Assembly: GCA_947579605.1 (NCBI GenBank)
Contig: OX388322.1
Location: forward strand, 3,472,001-3,536,000
DNA: 64,000 bases
Origin: Athripsodes cinereus
Lineage: Eukaryota > Arthropoda > Insecta > Trichoptera > Leptoceridae
Reading direction: 5' to 3'
This document shows positions 34,901 through 37,370 of this stretch, piece by piece. The notes under the pieces are model-generated. The model made no database searches. It was not told where the DNA came from and was given only the letters and a program-made list of their open reading frames with translations. The position numbers were made by a program, and so were the translations under genes. Positions within the stretch are counted from its first letter, which is position 1. Each line of letters begins with the position of its first letter.

Positions 34901-34999
34901 GAAACGTTTGTGTGGAACATGTATCAACAGCGATGTTGGGACTTTTTCCCAGTAGGAGATTGCTTCAGAAAACAATACGAAGATGTTATGGGAGAATAG
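1676..34999 (+). CDS. RyR: Ryanodine receptor (RyR), 3' third of gene, multi-exon
   Basis: RyR is the tetrameric ER/SR Ca2+-release channel and the target of diamide insecticides. I placed 36 coding exons plus one alternative by matching translated segments to remembered insect RyR and checking AG/GT borders and phase: 1676-1925, 2631-2775, 3580-3692, 4217-4288, 4801-4959, 5063-5290, 7032-7144 (or 7658-7767), 7920-8013, 8213-8341, 8507-8626, 11868-12047, 13744-13864, 14376-14486, 15867-15994, 16409-16539, 17149-17309, 17788-17989, 18318-18479, 19037-19193, 19613-19815, 20153-20356, 21161-21279, 23006-23102, 23253-23390, 23737-23830, 24060-24215, 26039-26155, 26727-26884, 28053-28183, 28602-28757, 28954-29161, 30291-30422, 31033-31189, 32751-32860, 34286-34388, 34896-34999. 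This is about 1,700 of the usual ~5,100 residues; earlier exons lie upstream of the window. All junctions keep phase except 26155/26727. Introns without a separate entry (15995-16408, 16540-17148, 17990-18317, 19194-19612, 20357-21160, 23391-23736, 34389-34895) show nothing I recognise. Confidence 0.97.
2191..2390. mobile_element. MITE with ~40-bp TIRs (200 bp)
   Basis: cctgagtcaataacacattt and ttcacgttacgtt (2199-2230) are exactly inverted at 2351-2382; the match extends outward to 2191/2390 (atcag...ctgat) with two mismatches. No coding content; intron of RyR. The superfamily is not assigned because no clear target duplication is visible. Confidence 0.85.
2631..2775 (+). CDS. RyR: RyR exon 2
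   Basis: The acceptor is tctttttcag. It encodes [20 protein letters not shown]...[21 protein letters not shown] and ends in phase 1 before gtaaag. Confidence 0.95.
2830..2965 (+). repeat. Repeat family A, strongly degenerate
   Basis: aataggtctcccaatctttc, ctttaagttgttgagtgtcg, then ttacatacagtcagtcttct and gatttgtgggaactcaact keep the order of the family 5' end and 3' core with a large deletion. Confidence 0.45.
2983..3196. mobile_element. hAT-type MITE (214 bp)
   Basis: Begins CAGTGTTTCCCAAACTATGG and ends AACTTTGGGAACCACTG, classic hAT termini. Flanking 8-mers gtaaagat (2975-2982) and gtatagat (3197-3204) differ by one base, as expected for a TSD. The interior repeats gggtcg motifs. Confidence 0.92.
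3227..3381. mobile_element. Inverted-repeat MITE (155 bp)
   Basis: atggcttagagcacagatgt at the left and (inverted) atggcttagagcgcaaatgt at the right pair with two mismatches in the first 20 bp and continue through tgtgcagtttt / agtgcagtttt. No ORF. It lies 30 bp from the hAT MITE. Confidence 0.8.
3580..3692 (+). CDS. RyR: RyR exon 3
   Basis: The acceptor is gatttacag. It encodes [20 protein letters not shown]...[14 protein letters not shown] and ends in phase 0 before gtaaca. Confidence 0.95.
3846..4093. repeat. Imperfect inverted-repeat segment in RyR intron
   Basis: ggcagaggcc then ctagtccatct at the left corresponds, inverted, to gatggaccagagtt then ggcctctgcc at the right. The interior is AT-rich. 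Possibly an old MITE or a Penelope-type terminal structure. Confidence 0.5.
4217..4288 (+). CDS. RyR: RyR exon 4 (72 bp)
   Basis: A short 24-codon exon between tgttttag and gtaaat. It encodes [17 protein letters not shown] and then a Gly-rich APSGGGK end; phase 0 at both sides. Confidence 0.93.
4480..4722 (+). repeat. Repeat family A with (TAG)n tail
   Basis: Family order: aagttttctagtgtcctgta, acaggtgtttgtga, caatgatgaggcatgccac, ccattctgaatgtttta, tgcatgtttattacatgcag, ctggccaccccacttgtgg, tatgccgtgatggtatag and then tagtagtagtag. A full-length copy with a clear microsatellite tail. Confidence 0.85.
4801..4959 (+). CDS. RyR: RyR exon 5
   Basis: The acceptor is tcttttatag. It encodes a lysine-rich start ([15 protein letters not shown]) and then [19 protein letters not shown] and [15 protein letters not shown]; phase 0 to 0 with donor gtttgt. 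Confidence 0.95.
5063..5290 (+). CDS. RyR: RyR exon 6
   Basis: The acceptor is ggttattacag. It encodes [20 protein letters not shown]...[12 protein letters not shown]...[18 protein letters not shown]; phase 0 to 0, donor gtaaga. It is joined either to the exon at 7032 or to the one at 7658. Confidence 0.95.
5697..5750 (+). ncRNA. Hammerhead-ribozyme-like motif (Penelope/retroposon type)
   Basis: The core CTGATGA (5705-5711) and GAAA (5730-5733) flank a stem GCG-a-ACT / AGT-c-CGC with loop AGG. GCAC (5701-5704) pairs with GTGC (5740-5743) as stem I, and ACCGGT provides a minimal self-complementary stem III followed by T at the expected cleavage position. One extra T (5712) sits between the core and stem II, so the copy may be impaired. 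Such type I hammerheads with minimal stem III occur in Penelope-like retroelements. No Penelope RT ORF is seen nearby. Confidence 0.55.
6280..6432 (+). repeat. Non-LTR 3' end with (TTA)n tail
   Basis: gttggaagatatcgcgcttc ... tttttttgtgcaataaagat followed by ttattattatt units is the form of a LINE/RTE 3' UTR with microsatellite tail. The 170-codon frame across it (6077-6589) encodes a poly-Tyr run from the microsatellite and is not a gene. Confidence 0.55.
6648..6864 (+). repeat. Repeat family A copy
   Basis: cgtctcccactcttttcatt, agtgtcctgtaaaaggcagg, tattcgtaaaacattg, ctacccattctcagagaaga, agcatgtttcttacacgcag, ccgctgactaccccacttgt and gggagatgcaataaaggtat. A good copy ending near the acceptor region of RyR exon 7a. 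Confidence 0.85.
7032..7144 (+). CDS. RyR: RyR exon 7a (one of a mutually exclusive pair)
   Basis: The acceptor is ccacacacag, the donor gtttat. It encodes [20 protein letters not shown] then [18 protein letters not shown]. It enters in phase 0 and leaves in phase 2, as does the neighbouring exon at 7658, to which it is clearly paralogous. Confidence 0.92.
7145..7657 (+). other. Intron between mutually exclusive RyR exons 7a and 7b
   Basis: 513 bp of AT-rich DNA without recognised repeats or ORFs. The interval is long enough that steric exclusion of the two splice sites is unlikely to be the only mechanism of mutual exclusion. Confidence 0.5.
7658..7767 (+). CDS. RyR: RyR exon 7b (alternative, mutually exclusive with 7a)
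   Basis: The segment between aattacatag and gtttac encodes [20 protein letters not shown] then [17 protein letters not shown]. It is open, shares the R-K-R-A-x-x-A-C-x-R core with exon 7a, and has the same phases (110 versus 113 bp). Including both exons would shift the frame, so they should be mutually exclusive. The TPLY motif is closer to vertebrate RyR (TPLYNLP) than exon 7a is. Confidence 0.85.
7920..8013 (+). CDS. RyR: RyR exon 8
   Basis: The acceptor is gcattccag. The first G completes the Arg codon from exon 7a or 7b; then [20 protein letters not shown] and [11 protein letters not shown]; phase 0 at donor gtaagt. Confidence 0.95.
8213..8341 (+). CDS. RyR: RyR exon 9
   Basis: The acceptor is caaaatttcag. 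It encodes [20 protein letters not shown] then [20 protein letters not shown] and ALQ; phase 0 to 0. Confidence 0.95.
8507..8626 (+). CDS. RyR: RyR exon 10, acidic Gly/Glu-rich
   Basis: The acceptor is ttttgtgtag. It encodes [20 protein letters not shown] and an acidic glycine-rich tract, then GGASIH; phase 0 to 0, donor gtaagt. The GC-rich purine tract is a natural low-complexity coding repeat. Confidence 0.94.
8627..9660. other. RyR intron, 5' part, with short perfect hairpin
   Basis: AT-rich intron sequence without a convincing ORF. At 9196-9232 it holds a 17-bp inverted repeat with a 3-base loop (arm core attacgaatgtttgg). The remainder holds degenerate repeat-like DNA I cannot classify. 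Confidence 0.5.
9670..10557 (+). CDS. Nested intronless orphan ORF, 295 aa, function unknown
   Basis: An uninterrupted ATG-to-TGA frame lies inside an RyR intron (8627-11867) on the same strand. At 888 bp it is by far the longest ORF in the window outside the R1-like element, improbable by chance in AT-rich DNA. The protein starts [18 protein letters not shown]. Residues ~1-80 alternate hydrophobic and polar residues as in a beta-sandwich ([27 protein letters not shown]). Residues ~115-295 look helical and charged, ending with [20 protein letters not shown], loosely TPR/MIT-like. No signal peptide, membrane helix or RT/transposase motif is seen. Codons favour A/T at third positions, unlike the more balanced RyR exons. 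AATAAA follows the stop directly (10558-10563). It could be a young gene, a retrocopy, a horizontally acquired gene or an accessory ORF of an unrecognised mobile element. I do not recognise the family. Confidence 0.65.
   Translation: MGKVLCRIQNNTKLGMTVKQRPKKEVDVISSDEFFIKPDDSMDIQLIFLKQPDTESTYAYLHLFYEGGHSDLISMNIHGDRQISAFNSNPNFNIHFFLLNSKEQLALTITDNLDKNSAVIDSVFELYRSHEYDDALKKINLCLSERKMLLSDNVKNSLLNLKYSIHNEFAKQFVEDAWKETNIDDVIRLLNAALKQIEATKGSDKYDQKTHQIINIKESADYSRYLGEVNEKEGDEFRERNPTFARRRYTKAYDYYEDAIELYTKGLPLDVRFSASKQLTMNYKFRADNKIGRLL
10976..11092 (-). repeat. tRNA-derived SINE, family S1, copy 1
   Basis: Read on the minus strand it contains a B-box-like GGTTCAATCCC after ggggtccgt, then CCGGCAAACTCC, tttcacgacacaagc and a tail with tttgggttt. 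It matches the copies near 30740-30890 and 43965-44128. The tRNA-like head here is shortened near 11092. Confidence 0.65.
11151..11368 (+). repeat. Repeat family A, copy
   Basis: It carries the family landmarks in order: GTTTTCGAGTGTCCTGTAA, GACAGGTATCTG, CAGCGATGAG, CTGAATGTCTTAA, CACAGAAAGGACAATTTGC, ACGTGCAGTTGATC, CTTGTGGGAAGTGC and TAATGGTATTAATG. A piece of the ctgctggctacccc core is missing. Confidence 0.7.
11868..12047 (+). CDS. RyR: RyR exon 11
   Basis: The acceptor is ttttccacag. It encodes [40 protein letters not shown] and ...[10 protein letters not shown]; phase 0 to 0, donor gtaaga. Confidence 0.96.
12048..13128. other. RyR intron with degenerate repeat DNA
   Basis: AT-rich; contains an A-rich run (12597-12616) and the fragment gcaaagcgcaatctctt near 12854 that recurs as gaaagacgcaatctctt near 60580, suggesting an old dispersed repeat. 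The 92-codon frame at 12682-12960 overlaps this repeat and is not a supported gene. Confidence 0.4.
13129..13680 (+). pseudogene. Non-LTR retrotransposon ORF2, C-terminal fragment
   Basis: The frame from about 13130 to the TAA at 13678-13680 encodes the region typical downstream of the RT domain in insect endonuclease-reverse transcriptases: [59 protein letters not shown]. The EN and RT domains are absent, so this is a 5'-truncated insertion, sense-oriented in an RyR intron. The clade (RTE-like or other) cannot be settled from this piece. Confidence 0.85.
13744..13864 (+). CDS. RyR: RyR exon 12
   Basis: The acceptor is atttttag. It encodes [20 protein letters not shown] then [20 protein letters not shown]; ends in phase 1 before gtacct. 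Confidence 0.96.
13947..14138. mobile_element. MITE with ~80-bp TIRs (192 bp)
   Basis: The left end AGCAGCGTCCACACAGCTGG is repeated inverted at the right end (ending ...TGTGGACGCTGCT). Pairing continues inward with few mismatches through tcaatcatcaatcttcaa and ggtgacaat, so nearly the whole element folds. Flanks offer at most a short AAA duplication; the superfamily is unassigned. Confidence 0.85.
14376..14486 (+). CDS. RyR: RyR exon 13
   Basis: The acceptor is ttcttttag. It encodes (G)[20 protein letters not shown] then [16 protein letters not shown]; ends in phase 1 before gttagt. Confidence 0.95.
14863..15417. mobile_element. hAT-type non-autonomous element with nested insertion
   Basis: The element begins CAGTGATGGAAAAATTAGCA and ends ...TTAATTTCCATCCCTG, imperfect TIRs of the CAGNG hAT type. 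It is flanked by a perfect 8-bp direct repeat CTATAAAT (14855-14862 and 15418-15425). Interior repeats of (t)agcat/atgcta motifs are consistent with subterminal transposase sites. No transposase ORF is present. Confidence 0.9.
15265..15355 (-). mobile_element. SINE-like insertion nested in the hAT element
   Basis: A ~91-bp insert with T-rich left side (an A-rich tail on the minus strand) is flanked by duplicated taactgacacct (15253-15264 and 15356-15367). Minus-strand body: GTGACACAAGGGATGTAAGG and TCCCTTGACC. The long TSD and A-tail point to LINE-type retroposition. Confidence 0.75.
15867..15994 (+). CDS. RyR: RyR exon 14
   Basis: The acceptor is gtatttttag. It encodes (E)[19 protein letters not shown] then [20 protein letters not shown] and SSK; phase 0 at donor gtttgt. 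Confidence 0.96.
16409..16539 (+). CDS. RyR: RyR exon 15
   Basis: The acceptor is attttttag. It encodes [20 protein letters not shown] then [20 protein letters not shown] and AHS; ends in phase 2 before gtaaaa. Confidence 0.96.
17149..17309 (+). CDS. RyR: RyR exon 16
   Basis: The acceptor is tctttaccag. It encodes (R)[19 protein letters not shown] then [20 protein letters not shown] and [14 protein letters not shown]; ends in phase 1 before gtaagt. An overlapping +1 frame is a shadow. Confidence 0.96.
17490..17625 (+). repeat. Degenerate repeat family A copy
   Basis: Weak matches to the family 3' half only: gaagtcaacttgtaggttt, attacgtacagtaaatc and gggtggctacccctcatagg. It is eroded and lacks the usual tail. 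Confidence 0.35.
17788..17989 (+). CDS. RyR: RyR exon 17, first EF-hand-like loop
   Basis: The acceptor is tgtttcttag. It encodes [40 protein letters not shown] and [19 protein letters not shown]. The loop [12 protein letters not shown] has Ca2+-ligand-like residues at positions 1, 3, 5 and 12 and the usual Gly at 6. Ends in phase 2 before gtaagt. Confidence 0.96.
18318..18479 (+). CDS. RyR: RyR exon 18, second EF-hand-like loop
   Basis: The acceptor is tttttccag. It encodes (P)[19 protein letters not shown] then [20 protein letters not shown] and [14 protein letters not shown]. The loop [12 protein letters not shown] is degenerate: Glu at position 1 and Gly at position 12. Ends in phase 2 before gtatga. 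Confidence 0.96.
18552..18942 (+). repeat. Repeat family B, copy 1, interrupted by a 66-bp insertion
   Basis: It matches an inverted copy at 21838-22119 over most of its length (shared: ttctatgaaag, aggatgaaagatgca, gccgaacagttga, actcgcagtcgtgcgag, ttaattaaaacagtcg, ccgcaactcaact). It carries AATAAA near the 3' end, so it may be a solo LTR or a retroposon 3' end. It also contains ~45 bp absent from the other copy. Confidence 0.75.
18582..18647 (+). mobile_element. Short tRNA-like insertion inside repeat B
   Basis: A 66-bp segment absent from the sister copy is flanked by an 11-bp direct repeat, tttgagtatga (18571-18581 and 18648-18658). It contains ccggatagcgcagaagtc, resembling a tRNA A-box region. 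It looks like a truncated SINE inserted by LINE machinery. Confidence 0.75.
19037..19193 (+). CDS. RyR: RyR exon 19
   Basis: The acceptor is tattccag. It encodes (R)[39 protein letters not shown] and [13 protein letters not shown]; phase 0 at donor gtatac. Confidence 0.96.
19613..19815 (+). CDS. RyR: RyR exon 20
   Basis: The acceptor is gttgatcccag. It encodes [40 protein letters not shown], an acidic GGGP linker and [11 protein letters not shown]; ends in phase 2 before gtttgt. Confidence 0.96.
19885..19950 (+). repeat. Small fragment of a dispersed repeat (possibly non-LTR)
   Basis: tccattctgagcgtgtctgc followed by gccaatg resembles the segment at 52138-52165 (tccattcagagcgactctgc, gccaattg). 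Degenerate, intronic. Confidence 0.4.
20153..20356 (+). CDS. RyR: RyR exon 21, first hydrophobic segment
   Basis: The acceptor is ttgatttcag. It encodes (R)[37 protein letters not shown] and the hydrophobic [19 protein letters not shown] with GIAVVI; it probably starts the auxiliary membrane segment continued in the next exon. Ends in phase 2 before gtaaga. Confidence 0.95.
21161..21279 (+). CDS. RyR: RyR exon 22 (alternative donors)
   Basis: The acceptor is acattttcag. It encodes (R)[19 protein letters not shown], then [20 protein letters not shown]. The stronger donor is AAA|gtaagg after 21279. An earlier donor, ATTG|gtcagt after 21246, has the same phase (33 bases shorter), so both give an open frame into exon 23. 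The choice cannot be made from sequence alone. Confidence 0.8.
21838..22119 (-). repeat. Repeat family B, copy 2 (inverted)
   Basis: The minus strand matches 18552-18942 but lacks the 66-bp insertion and another ~45 bp. It starts near TGTTAGATATTTCTATG and ends ...CCGCAACTCAAC, giving possible TG...CA LTR-like termini. The two copies are inverted about 3 kb apart inside RyR and could pair in pre-mRNA. Confidence 0.75.
22196..22290 (+). repeat. 3' end fragment of an L2/CR1-like non-LTR element
   Basis: gcgcccttgagatggacgct followed by ccattaaacggc and aatcatcataata parallels the 3' end of the element at 46079-47215 (gcgcccttgaggtgga, cacaaaacggagc, aaatcatccaaataataat). Probably a 5'-truncated copy. 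Confidence 0.55.
23006..23102 (+). CDS. RyR: RyR exon 23
   Basis: The acceptor is gcgattgtag. It encodes [18 protein letters not shown] then [13 protein letters not shown]; ends in phase 2 (CA|gttagt), chosen because exon 24 needs two bases. Confidence 0.88.
23253..23390 (+). CDS. RyR: RyR exon 24
   Basis: The acceptor is attaatttcag. It encodes (Q)[38 protein letters not shown] and PSLLDLL, a Pro/Glu-rich divergent linker; ends in phase 2 before gtaaat. Confidence 0.92.
23737..23830 (+). CDS. RyR: RyR exon 25
   Basis: The acceptor is atatttttag. It encodes (G)[19 protein letters not shown] then [12 protein letters not shown], a Gln/Ala-rich helix; phase 0 at donor gtaact. Confidence 0.93.
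24060..24215 (+). CDS. RyR: RyR exon 26, transmembrane S1
   Basis: The acceptor is tatctgcag. It encodes [40 protein letters not shown] and [12 protein letters not shown]. The last ~20 residues are the first pore-domain membrane helix. Phase 0 to 0. Confidence 0.96.
24396..25650. mobile_element. hAT-type non-autonomous element (1,255 bp)
   Basis: Ends are TAGAGGTGGGAATAAC and GTTATAACGGCCAACTCTA, imperfectly inverted, and are flanked by a perfect 8-bp direct repeat GTTGGGGG (24388-24395 and 25651-25658). Many short ataac/gttat motifs fill the right half (25290-25640), as in subterminal arrays of hAT elements. It lacks a transposase ORF and contains a LINE-like insertion. Confidence 0.85.
24510..24905 (+). 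mobile_element. Non-LTR 3' end nested in the hAT element
   Basis: The segment ends ...ctttaagtttgaaataaata with at least five aaat/aata repeat units, typical of a LINE 3' UTR and microsatellite tail. The hAT sequence resumes after it. No coding part is seen. Confidence 0.5.
26039..26155 (+). CDS. RyR: RyR exon 27, Gly/Ser acidic luminal loop
   Basis: The acceptor is tgttacag. It encodes [18 protein letters not shown] and a (Gly-Ser)n run ending GLGS, as in the insect S1-S2 loop. The obvious donor gtagaa at 26156 gives phase 0, but exon 28 begins with two codon bases. Either an internal phase-1 donor is used (for example before gtggat after GCAA) or a tiny exon is missing. Confidence 0.85.
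26515..26605 (+). repeat. Repeat family A, 5' part only
   Basis: atctcccactctatttggta, agtttttgagtaccctataa and acaggcatttataaaac match the first third of the family; the 3' part is lost. Confidence 0.55.
26727..26884 (+). CDS. RyR: RyR exon 28, transmembrane S2
   Basis: The acceptor is attgttttatag. It encodes [39 protein letters not shown] and [13 protein letters not shown], the S2 helix region. Ends in phase 0 before gtatac. By recollection, the Met in LAMLIAYY lies at the position known as I4790 in Plutella. Confidence 0.93.
26940..27976. mobile_element. Foldback (snapback) element, 1,037 bp, TIRs ~290 bp
   Basis: cacaaatatatctatattgc at the left end is exactly inverted at the right end. 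Pairing continues for about 290 bp per arm with few mismatches (aaacatcacagcgtat, tgcatataataaagcaagc, ttttcatgtagaaacatg, cctttagcaaaaacg). The central ~400 bp pairs more loosely (gattttagc, aaaaatcga), so the whole element is one imperfect palindrome. Both outer arms include the repeat A 3' core (gtctgctggctaccccacc). No ORF. Confidence 0.9.
28053..28183 (+). CDS. RyR: RyR exon 29
   Basis: The acceptor is gtgactgcag. It encodes [40 protein letters not shown] and ISA; ends in phase 2 (AA|gttagt). Confidence 0.96.
28441..28545 (-). repeat. tRNA-derived SINE fragment
   Basis: The minus strand reads GGTCGGTAGCTTGATGGTAG (A-box-like TAGCTTGATGG) followed ~45 bp later by GGAATCGATTCC (B-box-like). 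It resembles a tRNA-head SINE. It is not a functional tRNA: no acceptor stem closure was found. Confidence 0.6.
28602..28757 (+). CDS. RyR: RyR exon 30
   Basis: The acceptor is ttccttttcag. It encodes (K)[39 protein letters not shown] and [12 protein letters not shown]; ends in phase 2 before gtaagt. Confidence 0.96.
28954..29161 (+). CDS. RyR: RyR exon 31, transmembrane S3-S4
   Basis: The acceptor is attgcttccag. It encodes (F)[59 protein letters not shown] and [10 protein letters not shown]; phase 0 at donor gtatgc. The Gly in AVGFKTLR is, as I recall, the diamide-resistance site (G4946 in Plutella) and is wild type here. Confidence 0.96.
29265..29505 (+). repeat. Repeat family A, nearly full copy
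   Basis: ggtctcccactctttatcg, ttttcgagtgtcctgtaaa, ggcaggtgttc, ctgaatgtcttaatttt, cacagagaagacagcttg, atgcagctgacctgctggct, accccacttgtgggata and a tagtagtagt tail. It is one of the better-preserved copies. An internal stretch (attcagcaatgtggtgaatt...) is rearranged. Confidence 0.85.
29672..30119. mobile_element. hAT-type MITE (448 bp)
   Basis: Begins CAGAGTTCCAATGAATA and ends TATTCATTGCATCTCTG; flanked by 8-bp repeats gtataaat (29664-29671) and gaataaat (30120-30127) with one mismatch. Many ccgaat/attcgg motifs cluster near both ends as subterminal repeats. No ORF. Confidence 0.88.
30291..30422 (+). CDS. RyR: RyR exon 32, transmembrane S5
   Basis: The acceptor is tctgcttgcag. It encodes [20 protein letters not shown] then [19 protein letters not shown] and HDMLT; the first part is the S5 helix. 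Phase 0 to 0. Confidence 0.96.
30739..30888 (-). repeat. tRNA-derived SINE, family S1, copy 2
   Basis: The minus strand carries TGTAGGTAGAGTTTTAAG, a degenerate B box (CGGTTCGATCTC), ccggtaaactcccctttc and acacaagcttttagctta, ending near aaaaacccaga. It is clearly homologous to 43965-44128. Confidence 0.75.
31033..31189 (+). CDS. RyR: RyR exon 33, pore helix, filter and S6
   Basis: The acceptor is tgtttgttgcag. It encodes [40 protein letters not shown] and [18 protein letters not shown] is the RyR-family selectivity filter; the hydrophobic end is S6. Ends in phase 1 before gtaggt. Confidence 0.97.
31890..32070 (+). repeat. LINE-like 3' end with AT-rich microsatellite tail
   Basis: The segment gggactttgctggtccactt ... 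ctgttgaagatgtaaataaa followed by taaa/aataa units looks like a retroposon 3' UTR and tail. No coding homology is visible. Confidence 0.4.
32110..32352 (+). repeat. Repeat family A copy with internally inverted 3' end
   Basis: The 5' four-fifths are canonical (agtctcccactcttctgct, gttttcgagtgtcctgtaaa, cagcgatgaggcttgccac, ggacaatttgcatgtttctt, gctgatctgctggcta). The last ~35 bp, normally ccccacttgtgggatatgcc + gtgatggtata, are present in reverse complement (tataccacc... cacggcatatcccacaag). Confidence 0.85.
32612..32756 (+). repeat. 29-bp tandem repeat x5 carrying duplicated 3' splice sites
   Basis: Five near-identical 29-bp units (aataaactgttgtgatgttt + caggtttgt) start at 32612, 32641, 32670, 32699 and 32728. 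Each contains TTTCAG|GTTTG, and only the last (AG at 32749-32750) continues into exon 34; the final base of unit 5 differs. Splicing to any upstream AG gives GGT TTG TAA, an immediate stop. Confidence 0.95.
32751..32860 (+). CDS. RyR: RyR exon 34, start of C-terminal domain
   Basis: The acceptor is gatgtttcag, the last of five copies. It encodes (G)[19 protein letters not shown] and [21 protein letters not shown] supplies the two Cys of the conserved C-terminal zinc site. Phase 0 at donor gtatga. Confidence 0.96.
33440..33596. repeat. 157-bp near-perfect hairpin (arms 70 bp, loop 17)
   Basis: 33440-33509 is the reverse complement of 33527-33596 with about two mismatches (tattggt/accaaca and ttttgac/gtcgaaa). 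The loop is aatgattgataatgata. It lies in an RyR intron, and an RNA of either strand would form a long stem. It may be a tiny foldback MITE; no clear target duplication was found. Confidence 0.9.
33806..33990 (-). repeat. Dispersed repeat C, copy 1, exon-like
   Basis: Less AT-rich than its surroundings. On the minus strand, tttctcatcag|aaacc resembles an acceptor and cacgat|gtaagt a strong donor, with a 51-codon ATG frame between them ([18 protein letters not shown]...). A diverged copy lies at 49929-50095 on the opposite strand, so it is a repeat rather than a unique gene. Identity unknown. Confidence 0.55.
34286..34388 (+). CDS. RyR: RyR exon 35
   Basis: The acceptor is ttttgtttcag. It encodes [20 protein letters not shown] then [21 protein letters not shown] supplies the H-x4-H pair completing the zinc site begun by CFIC in exon 34. 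Ends in phase 1 before gtaaac. Confidence 0.97.
34896..34999 (+). CDS. RyR: RyR exon 36, terminal coding exon
   Basis: The acceptor is tatgatttcag. It encodes (G)[19 protein letters not shown] then [14 protein letters not shown] and the TAG stop at 34997-34999. The end matches the conserved RyR C terminus. Confidence 0.97.
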
Positions 35000-37370
35000 T
35001 TCTATTTGTTATAATCATCTGGTTTTTATAAATATTTCATACTTATGCCATACCAGAAGCAAACTTTTTGTCAACTGTACCAATCCTCTTGAACTAAATG
35101 AGGTAGTACTTTGCCGTATACACAATTTATATTGCATGATTATGTCAAGTGATAAGATTTTTGCTCTGGCAACAAATGATGTGTTGCTAGGATTGCTGCT
35201 GGTATGGTCACATAAAATATATTTTAATTTATTTATTTATACATATTATTATTATGAACTTATTAATAATAATGCATTTCCTCTAATGTAATTTATTTAT
35301 TTCACGTTACGTTTTGATATTATATTATTATTATACACACTTTTTTTATAAATTCATGTCCCCTTATGTAAATGTACCTAATAATTATTAATAATGACAA
35401 AATGATTGACAGTCAAAATGGCCGCACCAACAAAATGGCTGTCACACAAACATATCACAAAATGAAGACATAACTTTGTTTTACTTTAATTATCACTAAC
35501 ATTGATAAAAAAAATACTCGTTATTGATAATATCCCGCCATCTGTCATACTCATGTACCAATTTAACTAATTGCCAAAATATTTTTTAGGTTTGCTCAAT
35601 GATTAACTATTGTAGATAGTTTAAATTTTAATCTTGAATAAGAGATAGTTTGAAATTTTTAAATGGAAAATCGAAATTTTATTAAATATTTTTATGTGCC
35701 TCTATCTATGAGCTGTAAATTGGCTAAATTTTTCATGCATTTTACGTCAATTAACATAATATGAAGAAATAATGATAATGATAAAAATATTTTTGTGAAT
35801 CTTTTAATTTTATCTCGAGTACCAACTATTTAATATGAATTTTAAAAATAGAGGTTTAAATAATATGTAGGTAGTTTTTAAAAATATAAATAAATACCTA
35901 ATGTTATATATACGAAACAATGTATATGAGGCTATCACTAAATCTTAGTTTCCCAATTGAATAACTTGACTAATAAACTAAGATCGTCTATTCGTTTCCA
36001 AGCTGTGTCACAAAGTTTTTTGTATCCAAGGCTTCAGTGATATACTGCTCCGTAAAATTTAAACTACACTGATTGTCTGGAAGAATTTACGGTAGTGATA
36101 GGTTTCTTAGTTACACGAATAACGTTTGTATAGATAATAAAAAATAATTAATTTAACCAATATCCCCCATATTATTCTATGTTGTTTTCATTAACTATTG
36201 AGTTTTAAGATAACTATTTCAAAATAGAAAATTCTATGTTTCTCATAAACTCAAGATTTGTAATGATTATACAACTTATCAAGCACTGTTTAGTGAATAA
36301 AATAACTGTAAGAGTGCTGTCAGACAATAACATCTCCCAAACAAAAAGGATCATAATGTAAAATAAAAAGCCCTAGCACTCTTCACATACTTGATGTTAT
36401 GTCACGCTCTTAGACCTTATTTTTCGTATGTGAATAGCCTCACATATCGTCACGCCCAAAATATAACGTCGGATCTGCAAAATTTACGTTTTTACAGATG
36501 AGCCAAATAAAGGGGAATATAATGTATGCATAATTTTACTATTTGTAATAACAAAATTATAAAACTTATCACTTTTTTTGTTAGAATATGCCGAATGAAA
36601 TGATTTTATTATGAAACAAGTGATAATACAAAACGTTATGACTAAATATGTAAAAAAGTAATATTTGTAAAATCTGTTGATTCGATGTTACATTTTGGAC
36701 GTGACGATATGCTGGTTCGACATCTATGTACAATCAACATAAATTGTTAAGAAAAAATGTGTCAACAATTGACATTGGTTATTAATAAAATATTTTGGGA
36801 CATGAATGAATCTCTTTCTCTCAAATTTGTCTTGATGCGACAAAATTATAAGGAGAATTCTAAGTTTAGCCTAGATAAATAATAGTAGATACTGTGTACT
36901 TATTAAGTTTTTAAATATTTAATGATTTTTAAATATGTACCTACTATTTATTACGATTCATGAACACTGTGTATCATTTATCAACATTTTACTATTTGGT
37001 GGTATTCGTAAATGAATGTTAACACCCATATTTCACCAAGACTTCATGGCAATGCAACTGTGGTGTTAACTGTGACACTATAGACGCCAGAACTGCCACA
37101 TTATCAAAATCTATGTAAACGAGTAAACATTTGCTGTATGTATGTAGGAAGAAGAAAATTGACTTTTTGAAGTGGTACCTTCATAATTGCGCCCCAAGTA
37201 ACATTCTATGTGCACATCGATGCTGGTTGCATCGCCAAATTGGTTGTGCTACCAAGTGGACACCTGATGAAATACCCTTCGTAAAGCTGTATCATTTTGT
37301 TAGTCGCAGCGACTGGTCACGCTGCCATAGACGTCCTGATGAAATATGGGGCTAAATTTTTTTTTTTATT
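35000..37370 (+). other. RyR 3' UTR and flanking AT-rich DNA
   Basis: No further RyR coding sequence is seen. Candidate poly(A) signals AATAAA occur at 35889, 36296 and 36784; which one is used cannot be told. Short frames here (for example 37131-37355) have no recognisable features. Confidence 0.5.
36443..36711. mobile_element. MITE-like inverted-repeat element (269 bp)
   Basis: The left end catatcgtcacgcccaaaat and the right end (reverse complement catatcgtcacgtccaaaat) pair with one mismatch over 20 bp and then continue imperfectly (ataacgtcggatc / gtaacatcgaatc). Located downstream of the RyR stop. No ORF. Confidence 0.75.

Noticed and set aside
37131..37355. 74-codon ORF downstream of RyR
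   Set aside because: No conserved motif, short, no splice context; likely chance.
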